From Candidatus Poribacteria bacterium (GTDB lineage Bacteria; Poribacteria; WGA-4E; WGA-3G): a DNA stretch of 64,000 bases. The stretch lies in NCBI GenBank assembly GCA_022821495.1, contig JAJEDN010000080.1:1-64000 (forward strand). Reading direction: 5' to 3'. Of this stretch, positions 47,134 to 56,895 are shown one piece after another. The position numbers were made by a program, and so were the translations under genes. A model generated the notes under the pieces. The model was not told where the DNA came from. It saw only the letters and a list, made by a program, of their open reading frames with translations, and ran no database searches. Positions within the stretch are counted from its first letter, which is position 1, and each line of letters opens with the position of its first letter.

Positions 47134-48531
47134 CTACTCTTCATCGCCTGCTTCTGCCTTGAGTCGATATAATTCTGCTGTCAATTCGGTAACAATATCT
47201 GCGTACGCTGGATCATCGTAGACGCTGCACATCTCGTTCGGATCTTTCTCCAGATCGAAAAGTTCCCATTCCGGTGCTTTCGATTCATCAAGTGAACCCG
47301 TTGTGCCGAGTGCCTCGCCGTAATAATAGATGAGTTTATAGCGATCTGTCCGTATCCCATAGTGTGCTGGAACATAATGGTGCGCGAGGTGCATCCAATA
47401 ACGATAATACATGGACGTTCGCCAGTCATCAGGGGTCTCGCCGTTGAGGATAGGACGTAGACTCGTGCCTTGCATGTCGTCAGGAATTGACACGCCTGCA
47501 TAGTCGAGCCACGTCTCCGCGAAATCTATGTTTAAGGACATCGCATCGGACGCGCTGCCGGGTTGAATCTCGCGCGGGTATCGGACAAGGAACGGCATCC
47601 GTAACGATTCTTCGTACATGAACCGTTTGTCATACCAACCGTGGTCACCTAAGAAAAACCCTTGGTCAGAGGTATAGATGACGAGCGTGTCGTCCGCGAT
47701 ACCATCTTCGTCGAGATAGTCAAGCATCCGCCCCACATTATCATCAATTGAAGCGACGCAGCGGAGATACTCTTTGATATATCGCTGGTAATTCCAGTTT
47801 GCCATCTCTTCCTCGGATAGTCCTTCCGGCGGCGGACCGAGTTGATCAATCTTGAGATCCCTTTCGGTCATGTCCCCGAAAACGCGCATCTTCGCTTCCT
47901 TTGCTGCATTTGAACGGTTCGCGTAATCGTCGAAAAAGTTGTCCGGCATCGGAACATCACCATCCTCGAACATGTCGGCGTGTTTCTCATCGGAGTCCCA
48001 TGGGCGGTGTGGTGCTTTGTGGTGGCACATCATGAAGAAAGGTCTATCCCTATCGCGGTTTTGCAGCCATTCTAACGAGAAATCGGTAATAATGTCGGTG
48101 GTATAGCCTTTGTGGGTTTTCCTACCGTCGGGTTCAATCATCACAGGATCGTGATAGAGGCCTTGTCCGGGCAGCACGTTCCAGTAGTCAAAGCCTGTCG
48201 GGTCAGCATCACCGCCGTGTCCGAGGTGCCATTTACCGACCATCGCGGTTTGATAGCCATCCGCCTGTAGCATCTTCGCGACATTCGGTCTTCTGCCGTC
48301 AAAATGATCGCCTAAAGTCTTGACCCCGTTAAGGTGGCTGTGTTTGCCGGTCAGAATGTTCGCACGGCTCGGTGTGCAGATGGAATTGACACAGAAACAA
48401 TTGTGGAGAATCATACCGCCATCTGCGATACGATCAAGGTGCGGTGTTTGATTAATCCGACTCCCGTAGCTGCTAATCGCGTGTGAGGCGTGGTCATCGG
48501 ACATGATGAATAGGATGTTAGGTCTGCTCAA
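47134..48531 (-). CDS. Sulfatase
   Basis: RPNILFIMSDDHASHAISSYG, CTPSRANILTGKHSH (CxPxR). Confidence 0.95.
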   Translation of the reverse strand: MSRPNILFIMSDDHASHAISSYGSRINQTPHLDRIADGGMILHNCFCVNSICTPSRANILTGKHSHLNGVKTLGDHFDGRRPNVAKMLQADGYQTAMVGKWHLGHGGDADPTGFDYWNVLPGQGLYHDPVMIEPDGRKTHKGYTTDIITDFSLEWLQNRDRDRPFFMMCHHKAPHRPWDSDEKHADMFEDGDVPMPDNFFDDYANRSNAAKEAKMRVFGDMTERDLKIDQLGPPPEGLSEEEMANWNYQRYIKEYLRCVASIDDNVGRMLDYLDEDGIADDTLVIYTSDQGFFLGDHGWYDKRFMYEESLRMPFLVRYPREIQPGSASDAMSLNIDFAETWLDYAGVSIPDDMQGTSLRPILNGETPDDWRTSMYYRYWMHLAHHYVPAHYGIRTDRYKLIYYYGEALGTTGSLDESKAPEWELFDLEKDPNEMCSVYDDPAYADIVTELTAELYRLKAEAGDEE

Positions 48532-48645
48532 TTGTGGCTCCTTTAAATTTGCAATTTTCCGCTATCATATCCTATTCCGTATGAGAAGTCAATCTTTTTT
48601 ATTTAATAGCCCGTCAGCCGGCGGCGGTCAGCAGTCAGTTAACAG

Positions 48646-49446
48646 TCAAAAAATGTTTAACGACGGCGGTGGTGCAGCGAGGGTTTGTCCTTGTGCTGTC
48701 GTATTGATTTGTCGTTGATACCACTTCGACCAGACCTCTCCCTCTTTCGCGATACCTTTTACGGTTCCTCGTGTCTCTTGGTAACAAGAGATTAAAGCCG
48801 GTATACCAAAGAATATGACAGTTTGGAAGAAAACGTTCGCAAAATTGCGTGCTGTCTCAATAACACCTGCCCACTCTACGACAACGAATAGCAAAACAAA
48901 AGGGGAAAACCAGCATGTGAAATGAAGGATAAAAAACATCGGATCGCGAAACATAACGGAGACCGTTCTTCGCGCTTTACTGAAATAAGTGTTAACTTGT
49001 GTCGCTTCTAATTTCGATGGTGGTTCCGTAAGCACGACATCTTCTCTTATAACTTCCGGTTGCTGATCGTACCACTGCATCCACGTCTGTCGTTCTTTGG
49101 CAATGCCTTTTAGATTGCCTTTCGCTTCTCGGTAACCGATGATCAGAGCAGGAAGAACGATGAAAATCCAACCTTCATCTCTTACGACCTCTTTGACAAC
49201 ATCGTCAAAAATAACCGAAACGATTATAGCGAAGTTCTCAAGCGATTCAGGTAGGTCGCTCAAGGAAGTTTGTATTAGCGAAAGCACACGTGGCCACGGA
49301 TTGCGCTGATCGCGAAAAGACGGTCCCTCTGCAGATGGATCCTCTGACGCAACGTTTAAACCAACATAGAAAAACCAGCATACCAACTGAACGATGAATG
49401 GAATTGGGTTCCTCGCCATGAATGACAGCGTTTCAAAGACCTTCAT
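48646..49446 (-). CDS. Membrane protein with internal duplication
   Basis: PALIIGYREAKGNLKGIAKERQTWMQWYDQQ vs PALISCYQETRGTVKGIAKEGEVWSKWYQRQ. Confidence 0.6.
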   Translation of the reverse strand: MKVFETLSFMARNPIPFIVQLVCWFFYVGLNVASEDPSAEGPSFRDQRNPWPRVLSLIQTSLSDLPESLENFAIIVSVIFDDVVKEVVRDEGWIFIVLPALIIGYREAKGNLKGIAKERQTWMQWYDQQPEVIREDVVLTEPPSKLEATQVNTYFSKARRTVSVMFRDPMFFILHFTCWFSPFVLLFVVVEWAGVIETARNFANVFFQTVIFFGIPALISCYQETRGTVKGIAKEGEVWSKWYQRQINTTAQGQTLAAPPPSLNIF

Positions 49447-49608
49447 AACATCACCTTCTTACGAACGCTTTATTTGCAACTTTGGGGTATTGCGGAGAGA
49501 TTTTCATCTTTAGGTGCGACACTATCCGTTTTCTTCAAAAGAATTGAAGTCCGCACGTGGTTAATTATCGCTGTAGAACAAGAACGTGGTGTAGGTAAAA
49601 TTAAAAAT

Positions 49609-49629
49609 GGCGAGGTTAGAAACCTCGCC
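49609..49629. repeat. REP-like palindrome GGCGAGGTT-AGA-AACCTCGCC
   Basis: Perfect 9-bp arms. Confidence 0.75.
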
Positions 49630-49649
49630 TGCAACGATGCGAAGAACAG

Positions 49650-50678
49650 TTATTTCGCTTTAATTTCTTCCCATGCGCGGTCGTAGTGCCTCGTAAAATC
49701 GCCGGGATCTCTCAGCCATTCAAGCGACTCCAGGACCTCTTTGGGTGGGTAGATGAATTTGTGTTCGCGTAGATTTTCGGGCAAGAATTCTTTCGCAGTA
49801 GGCACACAGGTACCGTATTTCGTGAAGGCGGTAATCTTGGCGTTGACTTCGGGACGGAGGAGATAGTTGATAAACTGCTCGGCGCGTGCTTGATGCGGAG
49901 CAGATTTCGGGATGCAGACGGCATCGATAAATTGACTTGATCCTTCTTTAGGGATAACATACTGGATTGTTGGACGTGTTTCGGCTGCGCGGAACGCATC
50001 ACCACTCCAGCAGTGCGCCATAACGACATCACCAGCGATAAGAATCTCTTCCGCCTCGCTCTTATACTGTTTCACAAGCGGTTTCTGTGCGATGAGTTTT
50101 TCTTTTGCCGCCTTAAGTTCCTTAGGATCGGTCGTGTTGAGGCTGTATCCGAGCAGTTTAAGCGCAGCACCGATCGTTTCACGCTGGTCGTCTAACATAC
50201 TGAATTGATTCTTATACTGCGCGTCCCAGAGGACTGACCAACTATCAGGTGCCGGTGAGACAACAGCCGAATCGTAAGCGATGCCTGCGGTGCCAAATGT
50301 GTAAGGGATAGAATATCGGTTTTCGGTGTCGAAGTATTTACCGAGAAACAGCGGACTGATGTTCTGAAAGTTCGGGATATTGTCGCGGTTCAATTCGGCT
50401 AACAGGTTTTGCTTGATTAAGATGGATACCATATAGTCAGACGGCATGATGATGTCGTATCCTGTCGCACCTGCCATTAACTTCGTGAGGAGGTCTTCGT
50501 TGCTCGCATAAGTATCAACAAGGACAGTAACCCCGAACTCCTTTTCAAATCCTTCACGGATGTCATCGCTGACGTAGCCTGCCCATGTAAAGACATTGAG
50601 TTGTTTCTTCTGCCCGATGCTATCACCGATGAAAAGTGTAAGGAGTATGAGGACTAAGAAGATATATCTGTTGCGCAT
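49650..50678 (-). CDS. potD: Spermidine/putrescine-type ABC transporter substrate-binding protein
   Basis: LNVFTWAGYVSDDIREGFEKEFGVTVLVDTYASNEDLLTKLMAGATGYDIIMPSDYMV. Confidence 0.9.
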   Translation of the reverse strand: MRNRYIFLVLILLTLFIGDSIGQKKQLNVFTWAGYVSDDIREGFEKEFGVTVLVDTYASNEDLLTKLMAGATGYDIIMPSDYMVSILIKQNLLAELNRDNIPNFQNISPLFLGKYFDTENRYSIPYTFGTAGIAYDSAVVSPAPDSWSVLWDAQYKNQFSMLDDQRETIGAALKLLGYSLNTTDPKELKAAKEKLIAQKPLVKQYKSEAEEILIAGDVVMAHCWSGDAFRAAETRPTIQYVIPKEGSSQFIDAVCIPKSAPHQARAEQFINYLLRPEVNAKITAFTKYGTCVPTAKEFLPENLREHKFIYPPKEVLESLEWLRDPGDFTRHYDRAWEEIKAK

Positions 50679-50812
50679 GTTTACTCCGTTGGTTCTGTTC
50701 TATGTAGTTAGGCGCGGGACGATTGCGTTTGCTAAAATCGAAACCGCCCCATCTGCTGGTGCTACCAAGATATTGACAAAGTCTGTTATCTATGCTAATG
50801 TAACAATGCTAC

Positions 50813-51190
50813 TTATTCATCAGATTTTTCGGTAGGGAGTCCTTCTGCTTTCCAGCCGCGGAAACCGCCAGTGAGTACTGAAACGTTTTCATAACCCATG
50901 CTTTTTAAGGTGTTTGCGGAGAGTGTCGCACGGGTGCCACCACCGCAGTAGGTAACGATGTGTGTATCTGCGTCAGGGGCGACCTCATCAATATCAAGTT
51001 CCAAGTAGCCGCGCGGCAGTGAAACGGCATTCGGTAGATGTTCTTCGTCGTAATCGGGTTCGTCTCGGACATCCAAGAGGATGATTGATGTTGTAGTCTC
51101 TGTGAGTTCGTCGGGTGATATGTGTCCAACGTTTGCTTTCGCTTCGGTAACAAGTTGCTCAAGGGTTTTCAGGGGCATAGTTTCCTCCAA
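50813..51190 (-). CDS. Rhodanese-like domain protein
   Basis: ILLDVRDEPDYDEEHLPNAVSLPRG, IVTYCGGGTRATLSANTLKSMGYENVSVLTGGFRGWK; Cys present. Confidence 0.9.
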   Translation of the reverse strand: MEETMPLKTLEQLVTEAKANVGHISPDELTETTTSIILLDVRDEPDYDEEHLPNAVSLPRGYLELDIDEVAPDADTHIVTYCGGGTRATLSANTLKSMGYENVSVLTGGFRGWKAEGLPTEKSDE

Positions 51191-51365
51191 AATTTTTTAA
51201 CTATTGGTTATCTGGGCGAATTTCGAACGATGTTCAAAATTCGGTTTCTGGCACATCAGTTCCTCATAGGTTACGTAAGGTTTTTTAGAACTATAGCACA
51301 AGGTGAGTTGATGTGTCAACTTTTTTTGATGATCACAAAATCGGTTCTATAGGAAGAGAAAAAAA

Positions 51366-51809
51366 ATGGAATTGCTAAAAAAGTCGGTGCAATCCGTGCT
51401 TGAGAAAGACCGGATTGGAAGTCCAGTGTTCCTGCGGTGCGTCCTTCACGTCGCTGGTGAAGATGTGAACCCACTATCATCGGTGGCAGAGATGACAGCA
51501 CTCGCGAATGAGTGGATACCCGCATCCCCCGCGAGCGTCTATACGCAAGGGGACGCGAATGGAACACAGGTTACGGTAATGGTTCACTATGTAGGTGGAC
51601 AGATGGCACTGCTGAGTGTCAATCGGGTTGATGTTGATACCGCAATTGACCTCATGTTGGTCGGTAACAAAGGGGTCATCTACCATGAAACGCCGGTCGG
51701 TAGACACCACTTGAATGCTATCCCGCCAGGATTGGGTGGAACAGGCGAACTGACAGCGGCGATCGCACAATCGCTTGACAGGGGTCAGCCTGTCGTATTG
51801 GAGGGTTGA
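51366..51809 (+). CDS. Conserved-looking hypothetical protein
   Basis: 147-aa ORF in a directional pair with the downstream Gfo/Idh/MocA gene. Confidence 0.6.
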   Translation: MELLKKSVQSVLEKDRIGSPVFLRCVLHVAGEDVNPLSSVAEMTALANEWIPASPASVYTQGDANGTQVTVMVHYVGGQMALLSVNRVDVDTAIDLMLVGNKGVIYHETPVGRHHLNAIPPGLGGTGELTAAIAQSLDRGQPVVLEG

Positions 51810-51811
51810 TC

Positions 51812-52954
51812 ATGCAACAGAACAGAAAATATGGAGTCCTATTACTCGGTGGCAATCGCACGCACCAAGAGAATTACGCCTTGAGTTTTGCGCAGGATGC
51901 GCGTTGTAGATTGGTCGCCTTCGCTGACGAACCAGAAGCACCCCCAGAACGGATTGCGTTGGCACGGTCGCTTGCGGAATCGATGGATTTGCCGTTCATA
52001 GACCTTGACGCGGCGTTGGCACGTGAGGATGTGCATATCGTCAGCCTCTGCACGGAGGTAGAACGTCGCGGACGTATAGGCGCGAAATGCGCAGCTGCAG
52101 GAAAGCACGTCTATCTTGATAAGCCGATGGCACTCAACCCAGAAGATACTCACAAGATTATTGATGCAGTTGCGAAAAGTGGTGTCCGAACGCAGATGTT
52201 CAGCAACATTCACAGTACCTGGGCACGTACTGTCCAGCAGGCATTGACGAGCGGACGGATCGGCGCGCTTCAGGCGATTCATTGTGATGTGCTATTCTCC
52301 AAAGGACATCCAGGCACCGCACCTGTCGGAGAGAAAAGAATCCAAAACCCCACGCTGGAACGTTACAGTTTCGTTGAAGCCAAACCTGAAATGTTCGATG
52401 TCGGTGTCTATGCTGTGTCTATGGTGAATTGGTTGACACAGAAACGCGTGCAGCGGGTTTTTGGCGGAACAGCGAACTATTTCTTCAAAGAGCATCGCGA
52501 CTGCGGTCTTGAAGACTTTGGTGCTTTGGTACTAACGTTAGAAGGTGGGATCACAGCGACAATTGTTGGTGGACGCTACGGTTGGCAGAGCCATGCACAG
52601 GGTGGTGTTCGGAAAGTACATCTCGTCGGCACCGAAGGCACTTTGACATTCGATGCGTCGGCGAACCGTTTGGAAGTTTTTGCCGCCGAACCGGCGTTTG
52701 AACCGCCAACACCGCATCCGCTCGATCCGATGGGGATGTGGAGTAGCACGCAAGCAGAGATTCAGATGCGACCGAAACAGCAATGGATAGATGTCGGTAG
52801 CGGAGATGATGGACAGCGGGAATTTAGTGCGTTTGTGGATTGTATTGAGAACGGTGTAGAGAGTGAAATGAACGCCGAATTTGCGGCGCATTCTGTGGAG
52901 ATCATCTGTGCGGGGTATCGTTCCGCGGCAAGTGGTGAGGTTGTCGCTATATAG
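51812..52954 (+). CDS. Gfo/Idh/MocA family oxidoreductase
   Basis: VHIVSLCTEVERRGRIGAKCAAAGKHVYLDKPMALNPEDTHKII. Confidence 0.88.
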   Translation: MQQNRKYGVLLLGGNRTHQENYALSFAQDARCRLVAFADEPEAPPERIALARSLAESMDLPFIDLDAALAREDVHIVSLCTEVERRGRIGAKCAAAGKHVYLDKPMALNPEDTHKIIDAVAKSGVRTQMFSNIHSTWARTVQQALTSGRIGALQAIHCDVLFSKGHPGTAPVGEKRIQNPTLERYSFVEAKPEMFDVGVYAVSMVNWLTQKRVQRVFGGTANYFFKEHRDCGLEDFGALVLTLEGGITATIVGGRYGWQSHAQGGVRKVHLVGTEGTLTFDASANRLEVFAAEPAFEPPTPHPLDPMGMWSSTQAEIQMRPKQQWIDVGSGDDGQREFSAFVDCIENGVESEMNAEFAAHSVEIICAGYRSAASGEVVAI

Positions 52955-52969
52955 CCTTTCCCCTTATAT

Positions 52970-53118
52970 TATAGTAAAGCCCATAATTATTGAGACACAT
53001 CCAATCAAAGCGATTCCCATCTTATTCCTCCCTGATAAGGGGGGTGTTTTTGCTGGGGTGTTTCCCCTAGGGGGGTTATCTTCGTAAAAGTGTTCATTTA
53101 TTTTCGGATTTTACTATA
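52970..53118 (-). mobile_element. TATAGTAAA-ended MITE-like element, copy D
   Basis: TATAGTAAAGCCCATAATTATTGAGACACATCC ... TTATTTTCGGATTTTACTATA. Confidence 0.75.
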
Positions 53119-53350
53119 ACCTATAAGCTTCCAGAAATGCAGCTTTGGAAATGCCAGCTTGGGTACAAATCCTGCGCAATGTTGAGCCTTTGATACGACG
53201 ATGATTCGGCAAGACTAATACATTTCGGCTTCCATCTGGATTCTCACGCGCCATACAGATATGATTCCGTTCACGAATTATACGATATCCTAATTGTTCT
53301 AATGCCCGGACAACTCTATTTTTAGGGGCATCTGTAGGAAAACGAGGCAT
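53114..53350 (-). CDS. HicA-like type II toxin
   Basis: RVVRALEQLGYRIIRERNHICMARENPDGSRNVLVLPNHRRIKGSTLRRICTQAGISKAAFLEAY. Confidence 0.75.
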   Translation of the reverse strand: MPRFPTDAPKNRVVRALEQLGYRIIRERNHICMARENPDGSRNVLVLPNHRRIKGSTLRRICTQAGISKAAFLEAYRL

Positions 53351-53568
53351 TAGATGTTCACTTCAGTTACGAAAACGTCCAAAGCGGGTTCCTCTGCTTC
53401 AAGTTCTTCTTTTCCGAAAGTTTGAATATAAAACCGAATTGCAGAAGTCACGTCTGCAACGCTTTCTTCGTAGGTATTACCTTGTCCAATGACAACACCT
53501 TTCAATCCTAATGGATAAGCGACATAGCCATCGGTATGTTTTTCGATAATAATTTTGAATGGTTGCAT
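53350..53568 (-). CDS. HicB-like antitoxin
   Basis: FKIIIEKHTDGYVAYPLGLKGVVIGQGNTYEESVADVTSAIRFYIQTFG. Confidence 0.75.
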   Translation of the reverse strand: MQPFKIIIEKHTDGYVAYPLGLKGVVIGQGNTYEESVADVTSAIRFYIQTFGKEELEAEEPALDVFVTEVNI

Positions 53569-53702
53569 TTTGTTCACCTTACTTTTTATAGATAGTCTCA
53601 CTGATAGCTTTGAATACAGCACCCACTGCGCCAAAACGGTGTTCATTATACATTAACATTATAACACAAAATTGCGTCGCGTGCGAATGCAGGATTTTCT
53701 TG

Positions 53703-55544
53703 CTATCCGCTAACACCTATCGCTTCAAGTTGCGCAATCTGTTTTACCCACGATTCTCGGATTTCTGGGGAATAGTCGCCAGGGAGTAGCGATTTTCGTG
53801 TGCAGTTGAGGAGAGCTTGTAAGGTTTGGTATTGTCTTATGGGGCCGATATTGGGGAGGATCCGATCTTCGGCGACAGCAATGATTTCATCTAAAGTGAG
53901 TTCACCCGTAGCCTGCGAATCTTCCTTCAAAATGCTGGCGGCTTCAAGGTCGGAGCGCAACGAGGCGAAACTGGCAGCAGAATAGCCTTCAGTTACCTTC
54001 AAAAGCTGTTCCACTGCATCGTCAGGGAGAGAACCCGATAAAACCTTCGCAATCGTCCAGCGAAGGAACGCCTCACGGTCTTCACCGCTCGGATCGAGCA
54101 CGGGAACTACCATATCCCCGACTCTGCCTTCCCGTCGCAAGTCGGGAGAAAGATTGTAGATGCGGGCAGTCATCAGCAGCCATGTGATGTTACCACGCAG
54201 CTGCGGATCCGACATCATCGCCTGTATCTTTCCCGTCAAACGTCGTTCTGTGCTATGTGCATCCTGTCCGACACCACCGAATTGCGTATCCGCTTCATCA
54301 ACGAAGATGAGCACCTTCACGAGCGCCATCAACAACCGTCGGAGCCGTTCAAAGATGACATCCGTCTGTCCGAACCACATACTACGGATATTTTTGAGGA
54401 CAAGGACAGGTATATCAAGTTCACCGGCAAGTCCCTCAAAAATAAAGGTTTTTCCGCTGCCGATGGGACCACAAACGCTCATCCCAGCGAGCGCATCAGG
54501 CCCCGTTGAAGTAATACGCGGGATCAGCTGCGTCTTAAGAAACTCCACCAGTTTTTGATTCCCGATGATGTCCTTTAGACTGTGTGCGGGTTTTTTGAAC
54601 TCTACAACATCTTCACCCAACTGTGCTTGGATAAATTCAGAGACTTTCTCAATAACAGCCTCGGGTTGGAGCCTCTCACCGGCATAACAGGCAGAAAGAA
54701 GGAGTTGACGGAGTGCTTGTATGGATAACCCCGCAGTCAGCATTGCGAGTTGTACTTGTGTACCCCAGAGGTTCAACGGCTTCTCTACCAGTTTCGGTGT
54801 GTTGTTAAACCATGAAACAAAATGCTGACGTTCCGACATCCCCGGTGCTGGTATTTCAACAGTGACAACCTGCGGTAACCTAATAATCCGAGAGTTCAGG
54901 AGACTCGGAGATTCTGTGATGAAGATTACCGTATCGTTACCGTTCATAAAATTGGAGTCGGATATCCAATCCTGAACAATACTAACCCTGTGTCTGTCAG
55001 GGAGGGAGAGACTCCGAATTTCGCCTTCCGGGAGCAACATATCTGCGGCTTCTATCAGGATAATCAGTTTCTCTGATAACAGTTTTTCGCCTTGCGCGTT
55101 TGTGCTTCGAGAGAGCAGGCAAAATTGACGGAGGAGTTCAAGTGCTAACGTCGGGCTGCCGATAGCATCGTTCATGTACTGCGTAAAAGATGCATCCAAT
55201 GGCTCTGTGGCAGTATCAAGTGAACCGAGAGATGTCCTTTGAGACCGTGCTGCCTGTGTAGCACTGGGTATGCCACCGCTCGCTTTTATATCCAGATCCG
55301 TCTCGGTTGTGCCTCGCCATTGGTTGAACGCTTGCTTAACTTTTTCACGTTCAGTTTCTTGGGCAAATCTTATGGGACCGTTGAGTTCGTAAACGATCAG
55401 AATGAACCCGTCTATATCCCAACTACGGGTCAGAAAAGGGACGAGCGGAATATAATCCGTGTCATCTTTTTCGCGTATAAAAAAAAGATCGTGGATATTT
55501 CCAGACAGGACGAGACTGCGAGACGTTCCTGAATTAATGAGCAC
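53703..55544 (-). CDS. AAA+ ATPase
   Basis: Walker A GPIGSGKT, Walker B VLIFVDEAD; second N-terminal ATPase-like domain. Confidence 0.85.
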   Translation of the reverse strand: MLINSGTSRSLVLSGNIHDLFFIREKDDTDYIPLVPFLTRSWDIDGFILIVYELNGPIRFAQETEREKVKQAFNQWRGTTETDLDIKASGGIPSATQAARSQRTSLGSLDTATEPLDASFTQYMNDAIGSPTLALELLRQFCLLSRSTNAQGEKLLSEKLIILIEAADMLLPEGEIRSLSLPDRHRVSIVQDWISDSNFMNGNDTVIFITESPSLLNSRIIRLPQVVTVEIPAPGMSERQHFVSWFNNTPKLVEKPLNLWGTQVQLAMLTAGLSIQALRQLLLSACYAGERLQPEAVIEKVSEFIQAQLGEDVVEFKKPAHSLKDIIGNQKLVEFLKTQLIPRITSTGPDALAGMSVCGPIGSGKTFIFEGLAGELDIPVLVLKNIRSMWFGQTDVIFERLRRLLMALVKVLIFVDEADTQFGGVGQDAHSTERRLTGKIQAMMSDPQLRGNITWLLMTARIYNLSPDLRREGRVGDMVVPVLDPSGEDREAFLRWTIAKVLSGSLPDDAVEQLLKVTEGYSAASFASLRSDLEAASILKEDSQATGELTLDEIIAVAEDRILPNIGPIRQYQTLQALLNCTRKSLLPGDYSPEIRESWVKQIAQLEAIGVSG

Positions 55545-55642
55545 TCCGGCTTCCGTACGGAATGCATAGGTCGGGCTTTTAACGGCTATGAGTTCTCGCC
55601 CCCTTCTAATTTATTAAAAAGCGAACCTGTTCTGATAGCACT

Positions 55643-56479
55643 TTAGAGCGGCAGCTCAGAATCGGAATCCTCTGTCTTCTTGGCGGGTTCCGTCTCTGTC
55701 TTTGTGTCCGTCTGTTGTGCCCCAAAGATCAAAGCATCAAACTCGTCCGAGGCATTAGATGAACGCGCTGCAGCGAGGAATTCTTCCTCTTCGCTTTTGG
55801 AATCCGTACCAGCCAATTCCTGTGCGACCTTTGAACGTCCTTTCGCTTTTTCACGGATTTCTCGCATCCGAGACAATTCAGCAGAGGTTCCGTCCATACT
55901 GATACCCGAAAGCATATCAGCGATCTCTTCTTGCTCGCGCGCAGTGATGAGATCAGCAACCGCTTCAGACTGCTCGCTCTTAATCTTATCTAAATCACGA
56001 TGTAGGCTGGTAATCTGGATTTTATGGGAATCAATATCCGATTGGGCACTCTCGATCTCACCTTCGAGTTCATCAATGCGTCCCTCTTTCTCTTGTAGAT
56101 TGGAATTGAACTCTTGGTAAGCCGTAACACATCGCGTGTATTCGGCGTGCTGTTTGACTTCTTCCGGAGCCATTCCCTCTTTTTGTAAATCCGCAGCGGT
56201 CTGTTGTGCTTTCGCAATTGCCCCAGCTTTCAATTCTTCCAAATTTTCGACTTCATCGGTAAGATTCTTTACCGAGGATCTTTTTTGTTCAACGAGTGCG
56301 ATCAGCTGCCCGATGGCTTGCTTATAGCGTTGGATGTTCCCCTTCTTATCAGCGATGATGTCTTCATAAGCACCCCTAACGGCTTCGGGGTTTTCCATCA
56401 TCCTGTCCGCGGTTTCGTGTGCGCGGCCCGTCAACGTATACCAGATAGCCTTGAAAAATCGTGTGAATCCGTTTGCCAT
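55643..56479 (-). CDS. PspA/IM30 family protein
   Basis: FTRFFKAIWYTLTGRAHETADRMMENPEAVRGAYEDIIADKKGNIQRYKQAIGQLIALVEQKR, long coiled coil. Confidence 0.8.
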   Translation of the reverse strand: MANGFTRFFKAIWYTLTGRAHETADRMMENPEAVRGAYEDIIADKKGNIQRYKQAIGQLIALVEQKRSSVKNLTDEVENLEELKAGAIAKAQQTAADLQKEGMAPEEVKQHAEYTRCVTAYQEFNSNLQEKEGRIDELEGEIESAQSDIDSHKIQITSLHRDLDKIKSEQSEAVADLITAREQEEIADMLSGISMDGTSAELSRMREIREKAKGRSKVAQELAGTDSKSEEEEFLAAARSSNASDEFDALIFGAQQTDTKTETEPAKKTEDSDSELPL

Positions 56480-56895
56480 TTTAGTTTCTCCTATTGAATC
56501 GCACTTGAAAATAATAAGATAAGCGCGATTTTTCTGTATTGCTTTGCGACCGATATTAATGCCATTTAAACGGTGTGGAACCGTACAGCAAATTCATCGT
56601 ATCGTATTTTAACATATTTTTATCTAAAACTGCAAGAAAATTCTGCATAGCGTTTCAGGTAAATCAGGATAGGCAGTTTTAGACCTCCATAAACGGTTTC
56701 ATATCCCAGAGCAGGATACTGCCATCAAAACCGCCACGCGCTAAGAGGTCAGCATCCGGTGAGAAGGCGACATCTTGAACGTCTATTGAAACTATAGGAG
56801 AACTGAATGGATCTGAATGCCCACGAAATTCTGCTTGACACAAAGGAGATATCTAAATAAAATAAACAATAAACACGACTTTGAATTTGCAGAAG

